Of a stretch of DNA of 64,000 nucleotides, positions 1 to 12,088 are shown one piece after another; within the stretch, counting starts at the first letter, position 1; each line of letters starts with the position of its first letter. Source of the stretch: Amoeboaphelidium occidentale (lineage: Eukaryota; Aphelidiomycota; Aphelidea); the NCBI GenBank assembly GCA_023515795.1, contig JALGPX010000007.1:158414-222413 (forward strand). The letters run 5' to 3'. Made by a program: the position numbers and the translations under genes. The notes beneath the pieces were generated by a model, which searched no databases, was not told the DNA's origin, and saw nothing but the letters and a program-made list of their open reading frames with translations.

Positions 1-1
1 A

Positions 2-3000
2 ATGAACTCATTTCTCATTGCTGGTCTGTTACTTCTTGCTTGCGTTACCTCGCTTCGAGTTAAGTCTAGTCACGCTAATCCTCTATGGAAGCTTCAAACA
101 CCTCCTGCTCACGTCCTACAAACATCACACGGAACGATATTCAAACGAGATGGCTACTCTTCTGTTGGTGGCTGGGTTAATGATGCATTCAATATGCCTT
201 TGGTCCAAGAATCTGTTTGGTTGGTTGAGTTTGGCGTTAATCAAACTGCTACTGATTATAACAACTTCTTAATCGAAATTAATGCAACTTCTTACGTTAG
301 TCCACGTTATTATTATGACAGTCCTATGTTCCGTGGTGTATCTTTGGTTATTAATGCAAGTTCTGCTGTTGCAATGCCTACATCTGAAATAATTGGCAGA
401 GTTGCTGATACGCCTTCTGTTACACGTGTTTGGCCTACTCTGAAACACAAAGCTCTCAAGGCTGAGTCGGTTGAGATCATAGGACCATTCTTGAATGCTA
501 TTCCAGTTCCAGGTTCAAATGCTACTGTTGAGTTTCCTCCGTTTGCTACCGAAACAGGCGTTAAATACGCTCATGAAAAGGGACTCACAGGAGCAGGTAT
601 CAGAATTGGTATTGTTGACTCTGGTGTTGACTATGAGCATCCGTTTTTAGGTGGTTGTTTTGGAAAGGGTTGTAAGGTCAGATACGGATACAGCTTCATT
701 GAAGGTGAATCTCCTGATGATATTTCAGAATCTGACATAGATCATGGTACTTTTGTCGCTGGTATTGCTGCTGGTTATGATAAAGTTTCTGGTTGGTCTG
801 GTGTTGCTCCTGGGGCTACTTTGGGTATTTACAAGATATTTTCTTCAAAAGAGGAAGGTTCTAGTGACGAATTGATTTTGGCTGCTTTGGAAAGAGCCTA
901 TAAAGACGGCATGGACATTGTTAATCTTTCGTTAGGAAACGGTCCGGGCTGGCAGAATTCTCCAACTTCAATGGCGCCTAGTGTTTTGGCTTCTCTTGGT
1001 ATTGTTGTTGTCGCAGCTGCTGGAAATGGAGGATCAAATGGTTTGTATGATGTTAACGCTCCTTCGGTGGCACCTCTTGTTACTTCAACAGCATCCATTG
1101 ATAGTTCTTACACTTTTGTAAAAGCTTTTTATGCCAACAAAAATTCATACAGGTTGATCTATTACAGTCCGTCTGAAACAAAAGATGGAAAGGTTGAATT
1201 TAACAAGAAACTCACAGACGGAGAATTAGTTCTCACATCTTCTTACACGATCAATAACTTGCCAGAATCTGATGCTTGTGATGCTCTTCAAGATAATGTC
1301 AAGGGAAAGATTGTTCTGATAAGAAGAGGAACATGTACATTCGGAACTAAGGCCAATAATGCGGAGATCGCTGGAGCTAAAGCGGTTTTGATTTATGATA
1401 ACGAAGAATCTTCAGAGAATTTCAAAGTTGGTCTGGGTAACTTCAGCATTTCTATCCCAGTGTACAGTATCAAGAAAGAAGACGCCTTCTACTTAATTGG
1501 TTTGATCAACGAGTCCGAAAATCAAACAATCTCAACAACATGGCCTTCATCTCATTTTGTGAAGTCCGTAGAAACTGCAGGGAAAGTTTCTTCATTTTCG
1601 TCTTTGGGTCTCTCTAGCGGACTAGAGTTGAAACCAGATATTGCAGCTCCAGGAGGTCAGATCGCTTCAACTGTTCCTATGAAACAAGGTGGCTTTGGAA
1701 TGCAATCGGGAACTTCCATGGCTTCACCTTATGTGGCTGGATGTTATGCATTAATGATGGAAAGCATAGGAACGAAAGTCTTGAACAGACTAAAGAAATC
1801 TGGCACTGCTTCCGTGCTATTGCAAACGGTTATGTTGAACAATGCTCAACAATTAAGTGGAAATGCAACTTCAGGAAATGAATATTTGGATTCTCCTGCT
1901 AGACAAGGTTCTGGTTTGATCAACATCAAGAATGCTTTGCTGTCTTCTCAGTTTGTTCTGCCTTCAAAGATCCAGTTAAAGTACTTTGATGACTCCGATG
2001 CCAGTAAGAAACGTTTTGCAACATTAACTGTGATCAACACGGGAAGGGACGACATTGAATATGAAGTTTCTCATCAATTCTCGATTGCTATCAATGGAAA
2101 GAATGTTTCTGATCCTCTGTACAAGAGTCCACCAAAGGATGCTTATGAAGTTAATTTTAGTCAAGACAAGTTGTTCATTCCTTCAGGACAATCCTCAAAT
2201 GTTACAGTATATTTCTCATACAGAGAGAACTCAGAGAATATCATTCCTGATTTAGAAAACTGGCTTCTTGGTGGATTCATTTTGTTTACTCCTAGCAATT
2301 CTGCTCAAACAAGTGTTTCAGTCCCGTATGCATTTTACAAAGGTTCATTTACAAATGTGGAAGTCCTAAATACTGAAACGTTACCGAATTCAAATAGTTC
2401 ATTCCCGGTACTAGTTAATACAGCCAGCTTTACTGGAGACAATATTACTGACATGGAGCTTATCACAGAGAATGCCAACTTCAACTTTAACGAAGACGAA
2501 CAGGCAGCAGTTGCTTTTAGATTAAGATATGGTACTCCAAAGGCTTTACTGGTTATATTGGATGATAAGGATGATCCTATTGGTGTTGCAGACTCAATAC
2601 CTTATCTCGGTAGAAATGGAGATACAGGCGGAAGTCCTCCAGCATATATTCTTGGTTGGGCTGGTAATTACACAATTCCAACAAACTTTGAGCAAATCAA
2701 GAGAGCTATTTACTATAGTCGAAATGCAGCTCCAAATTCTGAGAAGGAGCTCTTCAAAAACATTAACGATTTGGTGACTGGTTTGCCACTAACCTGGAAC
2801 AAGAACTTCACTACAGGATCTGCTCTAAAGGAAGGAAATCCGTTTAGCGAACTAGACAAATACTTAACTCAAGAGGCACCTGATCAATTTGTAGATATGG
2901 TGGAGCCTGGAACTTACTCACTTCTACTGGTAGTTCAGAAACCTGGTGGCTCATTTATGGACATTGAAACATGGCAAACAAAGCGTTTTGGCGTATTACA

Positions 3001-3013
3001 GAATACGAATTAG
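2..3013 (+). CDS. Secreted subtilisin-like serine protease (S8) with PA domain
   Basis: Predicted extracellular endopeptidase of 1003 residues. The ATG at base 2 is followed by a classic signal peptide (hydrophobic residues 5-17), so I take this as the true start although the window opens here. An I9-like propeptide covers about residues 65-145. The catalytic triad reads D206 (IVDSGVD), H248 (DHGTFVAG) and S572 (GTSMASP). A protease-associated (PA) domain is inserted between H and S, about residues 400-510 (RRGTCTFGTKANNAE). A long beta-rich C-terminal region with many N-glycosylation sequons follows. This is the layout of large fungal and bacterial Vpr/C5a-peptidase-like subtilases. The stop is TAG. 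The convergent SF3A1 gene ends 30 bases away. A second, unrelated-looking subtilase lies at 18516-19757. Function as nutritional or host-degrading protease is inferred. Confidence 0.93.
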   Translation: MNSFLIAGLLLLACVTSLRVKSSHANPLWKLQTPPAHVLQTSHGTIFKRDGYSSVGGWVNDAFNMPLVQESVWLVEFGVNQTATDYNNFLIEINATSYVSPRYYYDSPMFRGVSLVINASSAVAMPTSEIIGRVADTPSVTRVWPTLKHKALKAESVEIIGPFLNAIPVPGSNATVEFPPFATETGVKYAHEKGLTGAGIRIGIVDSGVDYEHPFLGGCFGKGCKVRYGYSFIEGESPDDISESDIDHGTFVAGIAAGYDKVSGWSGVAPGATLGIYKIFSSKEEGSSDELILAALERAYKDGMDIVNLSLGNGPGWQNSPTSMAPSVLASLGIVVVAAAGNGGSNGLYDVNAPSVAPLVTSTASIDSSYTFVKAFYANKNSYRLIYYSPSETKDGKVEFNKKLTDGELVLTSSYTINNLPESDACDALQDNVKGKIVLIRRGTCTFGTKANNAEIAGAKAVLIYDNEESSENFKVGLGNFSISIPVYSIKKEDAFYLIGLINESENQTISTTWPSSHFVKSVETAGKVSSFSSLGLSSGLELKPDIAAPGGQIASTVPMKQGGFGMQSGTSMASPYVAGCYALMMESIGTKVLNRLKKSGTASVLLQTVMLNNAQQLSGNATSGNEYLDSPARQGSGLINIKNALLSSQFVLPSKIQLKYFDDSDASKKRFATLTVINTGRDDIEYEVSHQFSIAINGKNVSDPLYKSPPKDAYEVNFSQDKLFIPSGQSSNVTVYFSYRENSENIIPDLENWLLGGFILFTPSNSAQTSVSVPYAFYKGSFTNVEVLNTETLPNSNSSFPVLVNTASFTGDNITDMELITENANFNFNEDEQAAVAFRLRYGTPKALLVILDDKDDPIGVADSIPYLGRNGDTGGSPPAYILGWAGNYTIPTNFEQIKRAIYYSRNAAPNSEKELFKNINDLVTGLPLTWNKNFTTGSALKEGNPFSELDKYLTQEAPDQFVDMVEPGTYSLLLVVQKPGGSFMDIETWQTKRFGVLQNTN

Positions 3014-3043
3014 AAAAGAACAATAGATTTAAAAGATGTTTAC

Positions 3044-3838
3044 TTAAGTCGGAATCATTAGCCTTCGTTTCTCCAGAGGAATACTTTGCAACGCTTGAAC
3101 AGTCGTTGGCATTGGTAAATCACTAAAGTTTTCTTGTTCAGTAAACTCTACAGTCTGCACGACAACAAAATCATGCCAGTCTACTTTCAGGAATTCAATT
3201 CTTTCCTTCTCTGCTTCCTGTTCCTGTTTCTTACGATCCTGTGCCCTCTTCTTTTCATACTCGACACGGTCATAACATCTTTTCAGTACTCCGTATTTAT
3301 CACTAACAATCGACTCAATCCTGGGAACGCTTTGCTTCAATAGAATCTTTGTGTACTGCTCAACAAACTTTGTAAACAGCGGATGCAGCGAATGATTTGG
3401 CCGTAGAAACTCAAACTGATAATTCCTCGCTTCCTTCTGCTGTAGATTTGTAATAAATTCCTGACCGTTCCTCGCGTAGAAAAGCGCAGTTAATCTGATA
3501 ATGTCGTAATCCTGCCCAGAAATTGTGGGAATGTCGAATTCGAACTCGCTTTTGGGTGGCTCTTTAGAAGCCTTCTTTGGTGCGGCAGTTTGTTGCGTAG
3601 GACCCTTCTTAGGCTGCTTCTTTACCGCTCCTTCTGTGAGTATCTCATCCAGCTTTTGCTGATAGAATAAATGATAAGGATCAGAGTCTTTCAAGAAGGC
3701 AAATCGTGGATTATTATCTTCCTTCTGTTTAATCTTTTCCTCCAGGGCCAGTCCTCCCTTGGCCACATAATCCGCAGTCTTTTCGATGATCCTCTGAACT
3801 TCCGGTGGCGGAATGATCACATCGTTGTTAGTTGTCAT
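3044..3838 (-). CDS. PRP21: Splicing factor 3A subunit 1 (PRP21/SF3A1)
   Basis: U2 snRNP component of the SF3a complex, acting in nuclear pre-mRNA splicing at branch-point recognition. The 264-residue protein has two SURP modules, at about residues 14-65 and 112-168, separated by a Lys/Pro/Ala-rich linker. Each has the typical pattern of an aromatic FL-K or FL-P motif followed by a HP or DPYH..F segment. A charged helix and a conserved C-terminal block ending LMIPT follow. Length matches yeast Prp21 (about 280) rather than the longer animal SF3A1, and the C-terminal ubiquitin-like domain is absent. The ATG at 3838 is well placed and there is no intron. Identity is confident from the paired SURP domains and the spacing. 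It is convergent with the upstream protease gene. Confidence 0.9.
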   Translation of the reverse strand: MTTNNDVIIPPPEVQRIIEKTADYVAKGGLALEEKIKQKEDNNPRFAFLKDSDPYHLFYQQKLDEILTEGAVKKQPKKGPTQQTAAPKKASKEPPKSEFEFDIPTISGQDYDIIRLTALFYARNGQEFITNLQQKEARNYQFEFLRPNHSLHPLFTKFVEQYTKILLKQSVPRIESIVSDKYGVLKRCYDRVEYEKKRAQDRKKQEQEAEKERIEFLKVDWHDFVVVQTVEFTEQENFSDLPMPTTVQALQSIPLEKRRLMIPT

Positions 3839-3917
3839 TGGTGAAAGAAAAACAAATTTGCTTAGATGGAAAAGAAGCTCAGCTGGTTTATTGGGAAAAT
3901 ATCTACAACCTCTTCAC

Positions 3918-4793
3918 TTAGGGATAACGCTCATACTCATAGGCACCTCTTTTCCTGTTGAGTTTCGTTTGGGTGCTCGTGTCTACCCAAATGCTTGGAT
4001 AATACGGCGGTACTTTCAGAGGAGTAGAAGCCAATAAACATACTATTTGATATTGATCCTTGTTGATCTTTAAAAGGGGCAGGGTCATTACCTCTTCTAG
4101 CTTTCCAGCATACACAGCTCTTTCGATCTTTTGCTGTTCCCAATAAGGATCAAACAGTAACAACGATTCTACAAGTTTCAAATCTTCTGATAAAACTATT
4201 CCTACAATTGTCTGGCTGTGGCCCTGAAACTGGAAATACAGCGGAGGTAAATTTGTCTGAATTACAGGGCACGCCATCAATGCATCGTCGTCAGTTTTAA
4301 ATCCCAAAAAGTACTCGCGAATCCATTCAATCATTCTTACATGCTTATGGTCTTGAATAGCAACGCGTGACTCTTTCCAAAAGTCAATAATCTTACACTG
4401 AATACCATAATAGTAAAGAACCATTGCGATCTCCGTAGTTCCGATCCATTTTCTTGTTTGGACCAGTTTGTGCTGAAGTTGCGCCGCTCCGTCAGGGTCG
4501 AATCCATCACGCCACGCCTCTTCGATCCTTCGCTGTATGTCTTGGATGCTTCCCAAGTGTTTTGGATGATTAGATGGAAAGTCTGGGCTGTTCGCTATGG
4601 AGCTCCAAAGCATTTGTATATTTCTGTAACCACAACCATAAGATCTGTCCTGTGAATTGGTCGTGTATAGGTTTACTTCAGGAGTGCATAAAAAGTATTT
4701 CTTGTTTCTTTTCGTCGTTGTATAAGGTTCGTTCAAAGAGATTTGCTCTGCCAAGATTCTTATGAGGTTCTGCACGGGTTGATCGACCGTCAT
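3918..4793 (-). CDS. Peptidase C78 family protein (ZUP1/Mug105/UFSP-like)
   Basis: Predicted cysteine protease for ubiquitin or a ubiquitin-like modifier, 291 residues from the ATG at 4793. Visible family marks are the catalytic Cys in DRSYGCGYRN (C54), the conserved W-G-E block (KWIGTTE, about 116-121), and the His/Asp pair in FQGHSQTIVG (H192) and LLFDP (D215). The family includes the UFM1 proteases UFSP1/2 and the K63-ubiquitin deubiquitinase ZUP1, with fungal Mug105 in the same group. The N-terminal zinc fingers of animal ZUP1 are missing, so it is closest in layout to the bare-domain fungal type. Whether the substrate is ubiquitin or UFM1 cannot be told. Upstream MOT1 on the same strand ends only 23 bases away. 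Confidence 0.82.
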   Translation of the reverse strand: MTVDQPVQNLIRILAEQISLNEPYTTTKRNKKYFLCTPEVNLYTTNSQDRSYGCGYRNIQMLWSSIANSPDFPSNHPKHLGSIQDIQRRIEEAWRDGFDPDGAAQLQHKLVQTRKWIGTTEIAMVLYYYGIQCKIIDFWKESRVAIQDHKHVRMIEWIREYFLGFKTDDDALMACPVIQTNLPPLYFQFQGHSQTIVGIVLSEDLKLVESLLLFDPYWEQQKIERAVYAGKLEEVMTLPLLKINKDQYQIVCLLASTPLKVPPYYPSIWVDTSTQTKLNRKRGAYEYERYP

Positions 4794-4816
4794 CAAAGTT
4801 TCGAAATGAATAGTTT

Positions 4817-7800
4817 CTATTTGGAATGCAGCTTTTCCATGAATTTTTGAACATCAAATTCTTTTTCGTATTCTTCAGCTGAATTATTTGACAGTGAATT
4901 GAGTTCTTCCAATACTTTGGTGCTGATTCCAGCTATTGAACTAGGAATACCAGGCGTAGATTTTTCCTTTTGCTTCTTCTTGTCTGTTTCAGGTTCATTG
5001 GTATTGAATAAATCAATAATCTGATCGCCGCCCATGCCACTCAAACCGACTGTGTTCTCTTGGTTCACAACTGTGTTTGCAATGTTCAGTTTGAATTGTT
5101 GAAGTCCCATAATCTTTTCTTCTAGAGTATCCCTAGTTATCAGTCGGTAAACATTCACAACTCTCTTCTGTCCCAGTCTGTGCGCTCTGTCCATGGCTTG
5201 CATATCTTTCTGTGGATTCCAATCGTGTTCAACGAAAATGACAGTGTCAGCACCAGTCAAGTTCAAACCCAAACCACCTTCAAAACAAATTAGATTTAAT
5301 ACATAGGAAACTTACCGACTTGTGTAGTCAAAAGTAGGACATCGATTGTAGGATCAGAATTAAAATTGACACAGATCTCTTGTCTTTTCTGTGAGGGTGT
5401 AGAGCCATCCATCCGAAGATAAGTAACATGAGGCATGTGCTTCTTGAATAACAGCAACTCAATCATATCTAGCATTGTCTTCATTTGACAGAATATCAGT
5501 ATCCTGTGTCGACCAGCACTGTAATCTAAATCATTTTCTGATGCAGGCGGTTTAATTCCGCATTCAATTAATAATTCTTGTAGAGCCAAGAGTTTGGGAC
5601 CATGCTTCAAGTCATCAATCTGTGACGATGAAGATGTCAACTCTCTATCAATCATTTGTTGAATATCCTCTGCACAGTCGTCATAAACCAGAGCAGGATG
5701 ATTACATAGTTTTCGAAGATACACCAAAGCACCAAATATGTGCGATGATTTCTTCTTTGCATCATCTGAAGTATCTTTTGTAAGGGATTGAGCTTCTTCT
5801 TTCAGGAATTCTTTGTAAATTATGCTCTGCACCGGAGACATCTCACAGTAATAGTCTTGTATGATTTTTGGTGGCAAATCATCAAGTACTTGTTCTTTTA
5901 GTCGTCTCAACAAGAAAGGCAACACTTGTTTATGCAATTGTTCCAGCGCCAAACTTCCCTTCTCAACAATTCTCTTTGAGTCTGATGCAGATACTTTTTG
6001 TTTTGTCGATTTCATCTTTACACCTTTCATGGCTTGAATGTGTTTTGAGTACTTTTGATCGAATTCTTTCTCTGTACCCAGGAATCCAGGCATCAGAAAA
6101 TCAAACAGGGACCATAATTCCAACACATTATTATTCACAGGAGTACCAGACAGTATCAGACGATGATTAGATCTTAAGGATTTCACAGCCAAACTTATCT
6201 TTGTTGTTGGATTCTTGATTATATGTCCTTCATCAAGAACGCAGTAATTGAAATGAATAGAAGCCAAGTAATCAATGTCAGATCGAACTGTTTCATAAGA
6301 CGTCACAATAACATCGTAATTACTAAATGATTTTCGCAATTGATTTCGTACAACAGAACTGCCCATATAAAGCAATGGCCTCATTGGAAAGTAACCATCA
6401 ATACCACTTGCAGTACTCGGATGTGTATACTTTTCAATCTCATGTTTCCAGTGACCAGTGACAGAGTTCGGACAAATAACCAGTGATGGTATTCTGAATT
6501 TCTGTCGATTAAGATAATGATCAGAAGTCATAATGCAGATTGTTTGTAATGTTTTGCCTAAGCCCATATCATCACAAAGCACACCATGCAATTTGTACTG
6601 ATTCAAAAAATATAACCAATTGATACCATCTTGTTGATATGATCTTAGTTCTGCATTAATACGCACTGGCAGATGGAAAGTTTCAATTTTCGATGGATCC
6701 AACAGTTGAACAATGAATTGTCGTTTTGATTTTCGTTCTGCTATTAGTTGTTTACTCAAGAATGGATCCTTTTCTTCTTCTTCTTCGTACTGCTGCTGCT
6801 GCTGCTCGTTAGTTTTCTTGTATAATTTCGACTCCAAAGGAAGATAAACCATCATTAAACCAAAAGCTTGATTTGCCAACAATCTTACTTTTGCGTCTAA
6901 ATCATGCAATCTACCCAAACAAGGACCAACCAACAGGACTAAATAAGGCAATATCAACATTCCCAACTTTGATAACAGAACATGCAGACAAGTAACAACA
7001 GGCAATCGTTTCTCTGCACGAGGATCATCCAATAATCCCAACCATTGTGTAATCAAGTAAACCAAAGGATGTGACATTTTTGTACTTATCGTGGCATATG
7101 CTTCAAATTCAGAACGATTCTCTTCAATACGTTTTGCCATTTCTGTTATTAAATCACAAACAATCATCGTCATTGAATCTTCTTGAAAATTAAATAGAAT
7201 TCTACCAATTGATTCCATGTACTGTTCACACAGGAAATTCTTTAGCAATAGAGATACTTCTACTGATTTAACAATTTCCGTTGCAGTCAATACACAACTT
7301 TTCAGTTTGGCATACTCTCCAGTGGTCAGCTGACATTGTTCCTCCAACAATGAAGGAAACTTCACAGACAATTCTTGACCGAATAATTCACACAAACTCT
7401 TAAATGCATACTGAACACCATGAAATGTATTCTCATTAATCTGATGACTATTACAAATCAGCACCGATAAATTACCCAAACACTTTACAGCCATTTTTTC
7501 ATAATTCAAAGATTGTGTCAATTGCTGCAACAATAAAGCCAAATATTTTGCATTTCGCCTCTGTAGAAATTCTATAGATTCATACTTGATACTATTCACA
7601 AGATTCCTCAGAACAGGATTCATCTTTCTCTGCTCTTTTTCATTAGAATGCGTAGAAGGTAAAACACATTGTGAAGCAATCATTGCCACTACTACAGAAC
7701 CCAATGCTCTCTGATCACAAAGCATAAATTCTTCCTGATGCTGTAACTGTTTTGATACTGACTGATTCTTATCTAAACCTTGAAACATAGTTTGAGACAA

Positions 7801-9939
7801 TTCAGCATAAGTATAAAACGATTCCATAGAACGTTGTTTGTAAAGAATAGAAACCAACAATTCTTCCAATTCTTCCTTCTTGTAACAATCCCTGTGATTC
7901 AACCCTTCTACATAAGCAGATACTAAAAACAAATGAAACCACATATTGGTCGTATTCAATAATTTACAAATATTAACCACTCTTTCTGAGGAATTTGTAA
8001 TAGAATTTGAGTGTAAACTACTGCTGCATAGCATGCCTAGAACTTTCATTGCATTGTACCTATTCTCCAGCAGTAAATCAAATGATACAACACTCTGATC
8101 AAATTCCAATACTGCTTTATCCATTGCATTATCAACTGATTCTAAAGGAAACAGAGACAGATTCATTCTACTATACAAAGGATTAGCAACACACTGACAC
8201 CATTTCTCCAACCACAAATTGTTGTAAACTATTGAATCTGTAAGCACAAGAAGATTTCCTTTGACTAGACTCAAAGTTTCTGCTACAATCACAGAATCTG
8301 TCTCCAGTACCAAATTCATCATTACATGATCCAACAAAGCAGCAGATAATAATCCAGAACTGTTGCTCCCTTTAGTTAGAATCTTTTGTATACATTTTAA
8401 TACACTCCTTCTAACAGACTGTACATTATGCCTAAAATAAAGCAGCAGCGACTCCAACAACACCATTTCTTCATTATCCATTGTAGAGGGAATATAATCT
8501 ACCATCAATGACAATAAATCCAAAACACTTCCTACACAAGAAGACAAATCATCCATTCCCTTCAATTCATAAACAAGACACTTTGCAATCCTCTGCAAAT
8601 CCTCCAAATCCCAAACTACTACTCCAGAATTGGAAGAAGAAGAAGAAGAAGTCATTATAGGAATCATGCATTGACAAACTAGACTCAACACATCCTCATC
8701 CTTTACTCCTTCTTTATCTTCTTCTTGTGCAGCAGCAGTTGAATCAAATGATTGTAGTATAAATTCTTGTAATTCCACATTACACAAGAGAAAAGTATAC
8801 ACAAACTCTCTATCCAATACAAAAAGATATTTCATTAGTAACAATAGTAAAACTCTTTCATCAGTTATAGAAATACTCTTATGATGATGATGATGATGAT
8901 GATGATGATATAAATCCTTTCCTGATAATGATTCAACCAATTGTAGAATGTATTCCTTGATAATCTTTTGCAACAGAATCCCATCTTCTCTTGTTCTTCT
9001 TTTACCACTTTTACCACTACTGGTACTGGTACTGGTACTGGTACTGGTACTGGTGGAAGAATACAATAAATTTACTAAAAGAGATATACACTGACAAACA
9101 GACTCTCTAACAGGCATTACTCTTGAATCCAAATCAAAATCACTAAATCTATCCTTCAACAAACAAGAAAACAATCTCACAAACAAATCTTCTAATTCTG
9201 AAGTAGTAAATTCATTATAATAATAATAATAATTAGAGGATAGCAAATACTCTTTTATAATACAAGATGAAGTATGACGAACTTCCCAATCAGAATGAAA
9301 TAATAAATTCTTGATGATAATAAAAGGATTCCATTCAACAGAAGTAGAATGTATATAATCTTTAAAAGAACAAGTTGTTATAACTCTGATTGGGAATACA
9401 ACATCTTCTTCTTGTAGTTTCCTCTTCTTTGTAATAATCCTACTATTATATTCTACTTTTGTAGAAATAAAATCATCGTCTGTTATAATTGACTCTATCC
9501 CTGATGTTGTGGATAATTCCTTCATTAATTCTTTCTTTTGATTTGGTATATTCATCATTAATTCTTCTGTAGAATACTTTTTATCATCAGTAGAGTATAA
9601 ATAAGAATTGGAAGAATTGATTATTAAATTCAAAGGTATTTCTGTTGTAGTTAATAAAAGGTTAGTAGAAGTAGGGTTAGTAGGGTTAGTAAAAGTAGGG
9701 TTAGTAGGGTTAGTAGAAGTAGGGTTAGTAGAAGTAGAATTCTTCAACATTAAATGAAAATATTCTACTACTGCTTGTCTTGTATCATATGATTGTGACT
9801 TCATTAATTCCATTACTCTTTTAGTTGTAGTATTCCAATCATTCAGTAGAGATAATTGAACAACAGCATTATGTTTAACATCATAAGAAGTTGAGTTGGA
9901 AGAAATTAAAAGTAATAATCTATCCAATCTCGACTCCAT
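4817..9939 (-). CDS. MOT1: TBP-associated SNF2 ATPase MOT1/BTAF1
   Basis: Swi2/Snf2-family ATPase that strips TATA-binding protein from DNA. Two exons, 9939-5316 and 5277-4817, with a 38-base GT-AG intron (5278-5315), give 1694 residues. Joining restores LLTTQVGGLGLN across the junction. N-terminal HEAT-like repeats fill about 1100 residues. The ATPase has motif I DDMGLGKT near residue 1123, the DEGH box typical of MOT1 near 1236, SGTPVNN, and motif VI RAHRLGQ in exon 2, followed by the MOT1-specific GLQQFKLN tail. I start at the ATG at 9939; the extension to 9960 has only a TTG. The HEAT region carries coded microsatellites: nine His, a Ser-Thr run, and degenerate TNPTSTNPT repeats (9658-9735). 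The divergent F-box gene starts 62 bases away. Confidence 0.95.
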
Positions 9940-10001
9940 TTCTAAGAAGTCACTTTTCAAAAAAGAAAAACAAATCGAATCTACCCAATCACTCCATCGT
10001 C
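9940..10001. promoter_or_regulatory. 62-base divergent promoter of MOT1 and the F-box gene
   Basis: The only sequence between two head-to-head ATG codons (9939 minus, 10002 plus). It must hold both 5' leaders and any shared core promoter elements. I see A-rich stretches but no convincing TATA box. The role is inferred from position alone. Confidence 0.5.
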
Positions 10002-11608
10002 ATGAAATTACCAACTGAATTACTACTTTCTATATTCTCCCGTTTAGATAATCCTTTGGATATTTCCAATTGTTCAAGAGTATGTAAACATTGGAATTTA
10101 GTTTGTAGGGATGGAAGATTATGGAATAATTTATGTTTATTGTATAATGTACCTTCATACACTGGAGACAATTACAAGGAACGAGAACGAGAGAGGTTTA
10201 CTACTTCAGGATCATCAGTAACAACAACAACAACAACAACAACAACAACTAAATATACTAATCCTGAGTTCATGTTCAAATTGTGGTTTAAAGATTTCCA
10301 TCAGAATCATCCTTTATTAGTTGAATTGTATCCACAATGTAAAGATTTATGTTCAAGATTATACTTTTATCTAAGACAGAATTCACCTTCTACTTTTCTT
10401 TCATTACAATCAGGTCAAATGGATATTTCTAAATTGTTTAAAAAGATGATTGAACGTAGTAGTTCCATGATTACAAAAGATTTACTAATGTTTATCCTGT
10501 TTTATCACTTTATTGATGGTCAAAAGGCTAGAATGCCTCATGTTGATAATGGTTTGTTTGGTACTTATACTTGTTATAATCAGTTGGTATCATTGTGTAT
10601 GTTGCCGTATCAGTATTTGCAAGTTGAGAAAGTTTATAGTTTTGAGTTATTAGTGTTTGCAGTGTGTCCCAGAAGTGGTAAATTTCTATCTATTGTTCTA
10701 AATATTGATGATAAAGATGGAGGAGGAAAAGAGTTGAATTATGATTATGATTATGATTATACTACTACTACTACTACTACTACTACTAATACTACTACTA
10801 CTACTAATACTACTACTAAGAATAGCTTTAGTCAAAGAGTTAAATCTGTTTTGGATATAAATTCTGTTCTACATCATGTTGTTGAAGTTGATGAAAGAAG
10901 TAGACAGTTTTATGATCATGGTGGATTTACAGAGTTTCTTTGTAATTATGTTGATGCATTAGAAGGAGGAGTTTATGAGTTGGAAGGTCAGCACAAGAGT
11001 ATATCAATGTTTAAGAATGCTCAATTGTCAAATAATAATAATAATAATGATAATAATAATAATAATGATGATGATTCTTGTACGAGTTGGAAAGTATCTA
11101 ATGGGGTCATGGTTTCTTGTAGTTCCTTGTTGTCAATGGAGACTATGACTCATGGTGGTGCATGGACATATCGTATACAGATTGAGTTGGTTCCAGATAC
11201 TTTAGTAGCTACAATTAAGAGGAGGAGATGTCAGTTGTTGAAGAGGCATTGGTTGGTTTGTTATAAGAGTGGGTATCAGGAACATGTAAGAGGAGAAGGA
11301 GTTGTAGGAGTTTGTCCAATTTTATCTCTTGATGGGAATCCTCCTCAAAATGGTGGTGGTGGTGTAGATGTTAATAATAATAATAACAATATTGCAGGAC
11401 CAAAGTTTACTTATTGTTCCATGTGTACTGGTAGAACTTACTCAGAATCTAACAATGATGATAATGGTAGTGGTGTAAATGAAGTAGATCAACAACAACA
11501 ACAACAACNGAGTTTCTTTGTAATTATGTTGATGCATTAGAAGGAGGAGTTTATGAGTTGGAAGGTCAGCACAAGAGTATATCAATGTTTAAGAATGCTC
11601 AATTGTCA

Positions 11609-11640
<32 letters not shown>

Positions 11641-12056
11641 TGATTCTTGTACGAGTTGGAAAGTATCTAATGGGGTCATGGTTTCTTGTAGTTCCTTGTT
11701 GTCAATGGAGACTATGACTCATGGTGGTGCATGGACATATCGTATACAGATTGAGTTGGTTCCAGATACTTTAGTAGCTACAATTAAGAGGAGGAGATGT
11801 CAGTTGTTGAAGAGGCATTGGTTGGTTTGTTATAAGAGTGGGTATCAGGAACATGTAAGAGGAGAAGGAGTTGTAGGAGTTTGTCCAATTTTATCTCTTG
11901 ATGGGAATCCTCCTCAAAATGGTGGTGGTGTAGATGTTAATAATAATAATAACAATATTGCAGGACCAAAGTTTACTTATTGTTCCATGTGTACTGGTAG
12001 AACTTACTCAGAATCTAACAATGATGATAATGGTAGTGGTGTAAATGAAGTAGATC

Positions 12057-12088
<32 letters not shown>

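Noticed and set aside
9658-9735. Telomere-like TTAGGG-rich repeats
   Set aside because: They lie inside the open MOT1 frame on the minus strand and code degenerate Thr-Asn-Pro-Ser repeats. The unit is nine bases or longer, not six.
9891-10001. 37-residue N-terminal extension of the F-box protein
   Set aside because: It starts with TTG inside the MOT1 coding region; the ATG at 10002 leads straight into the F-box.
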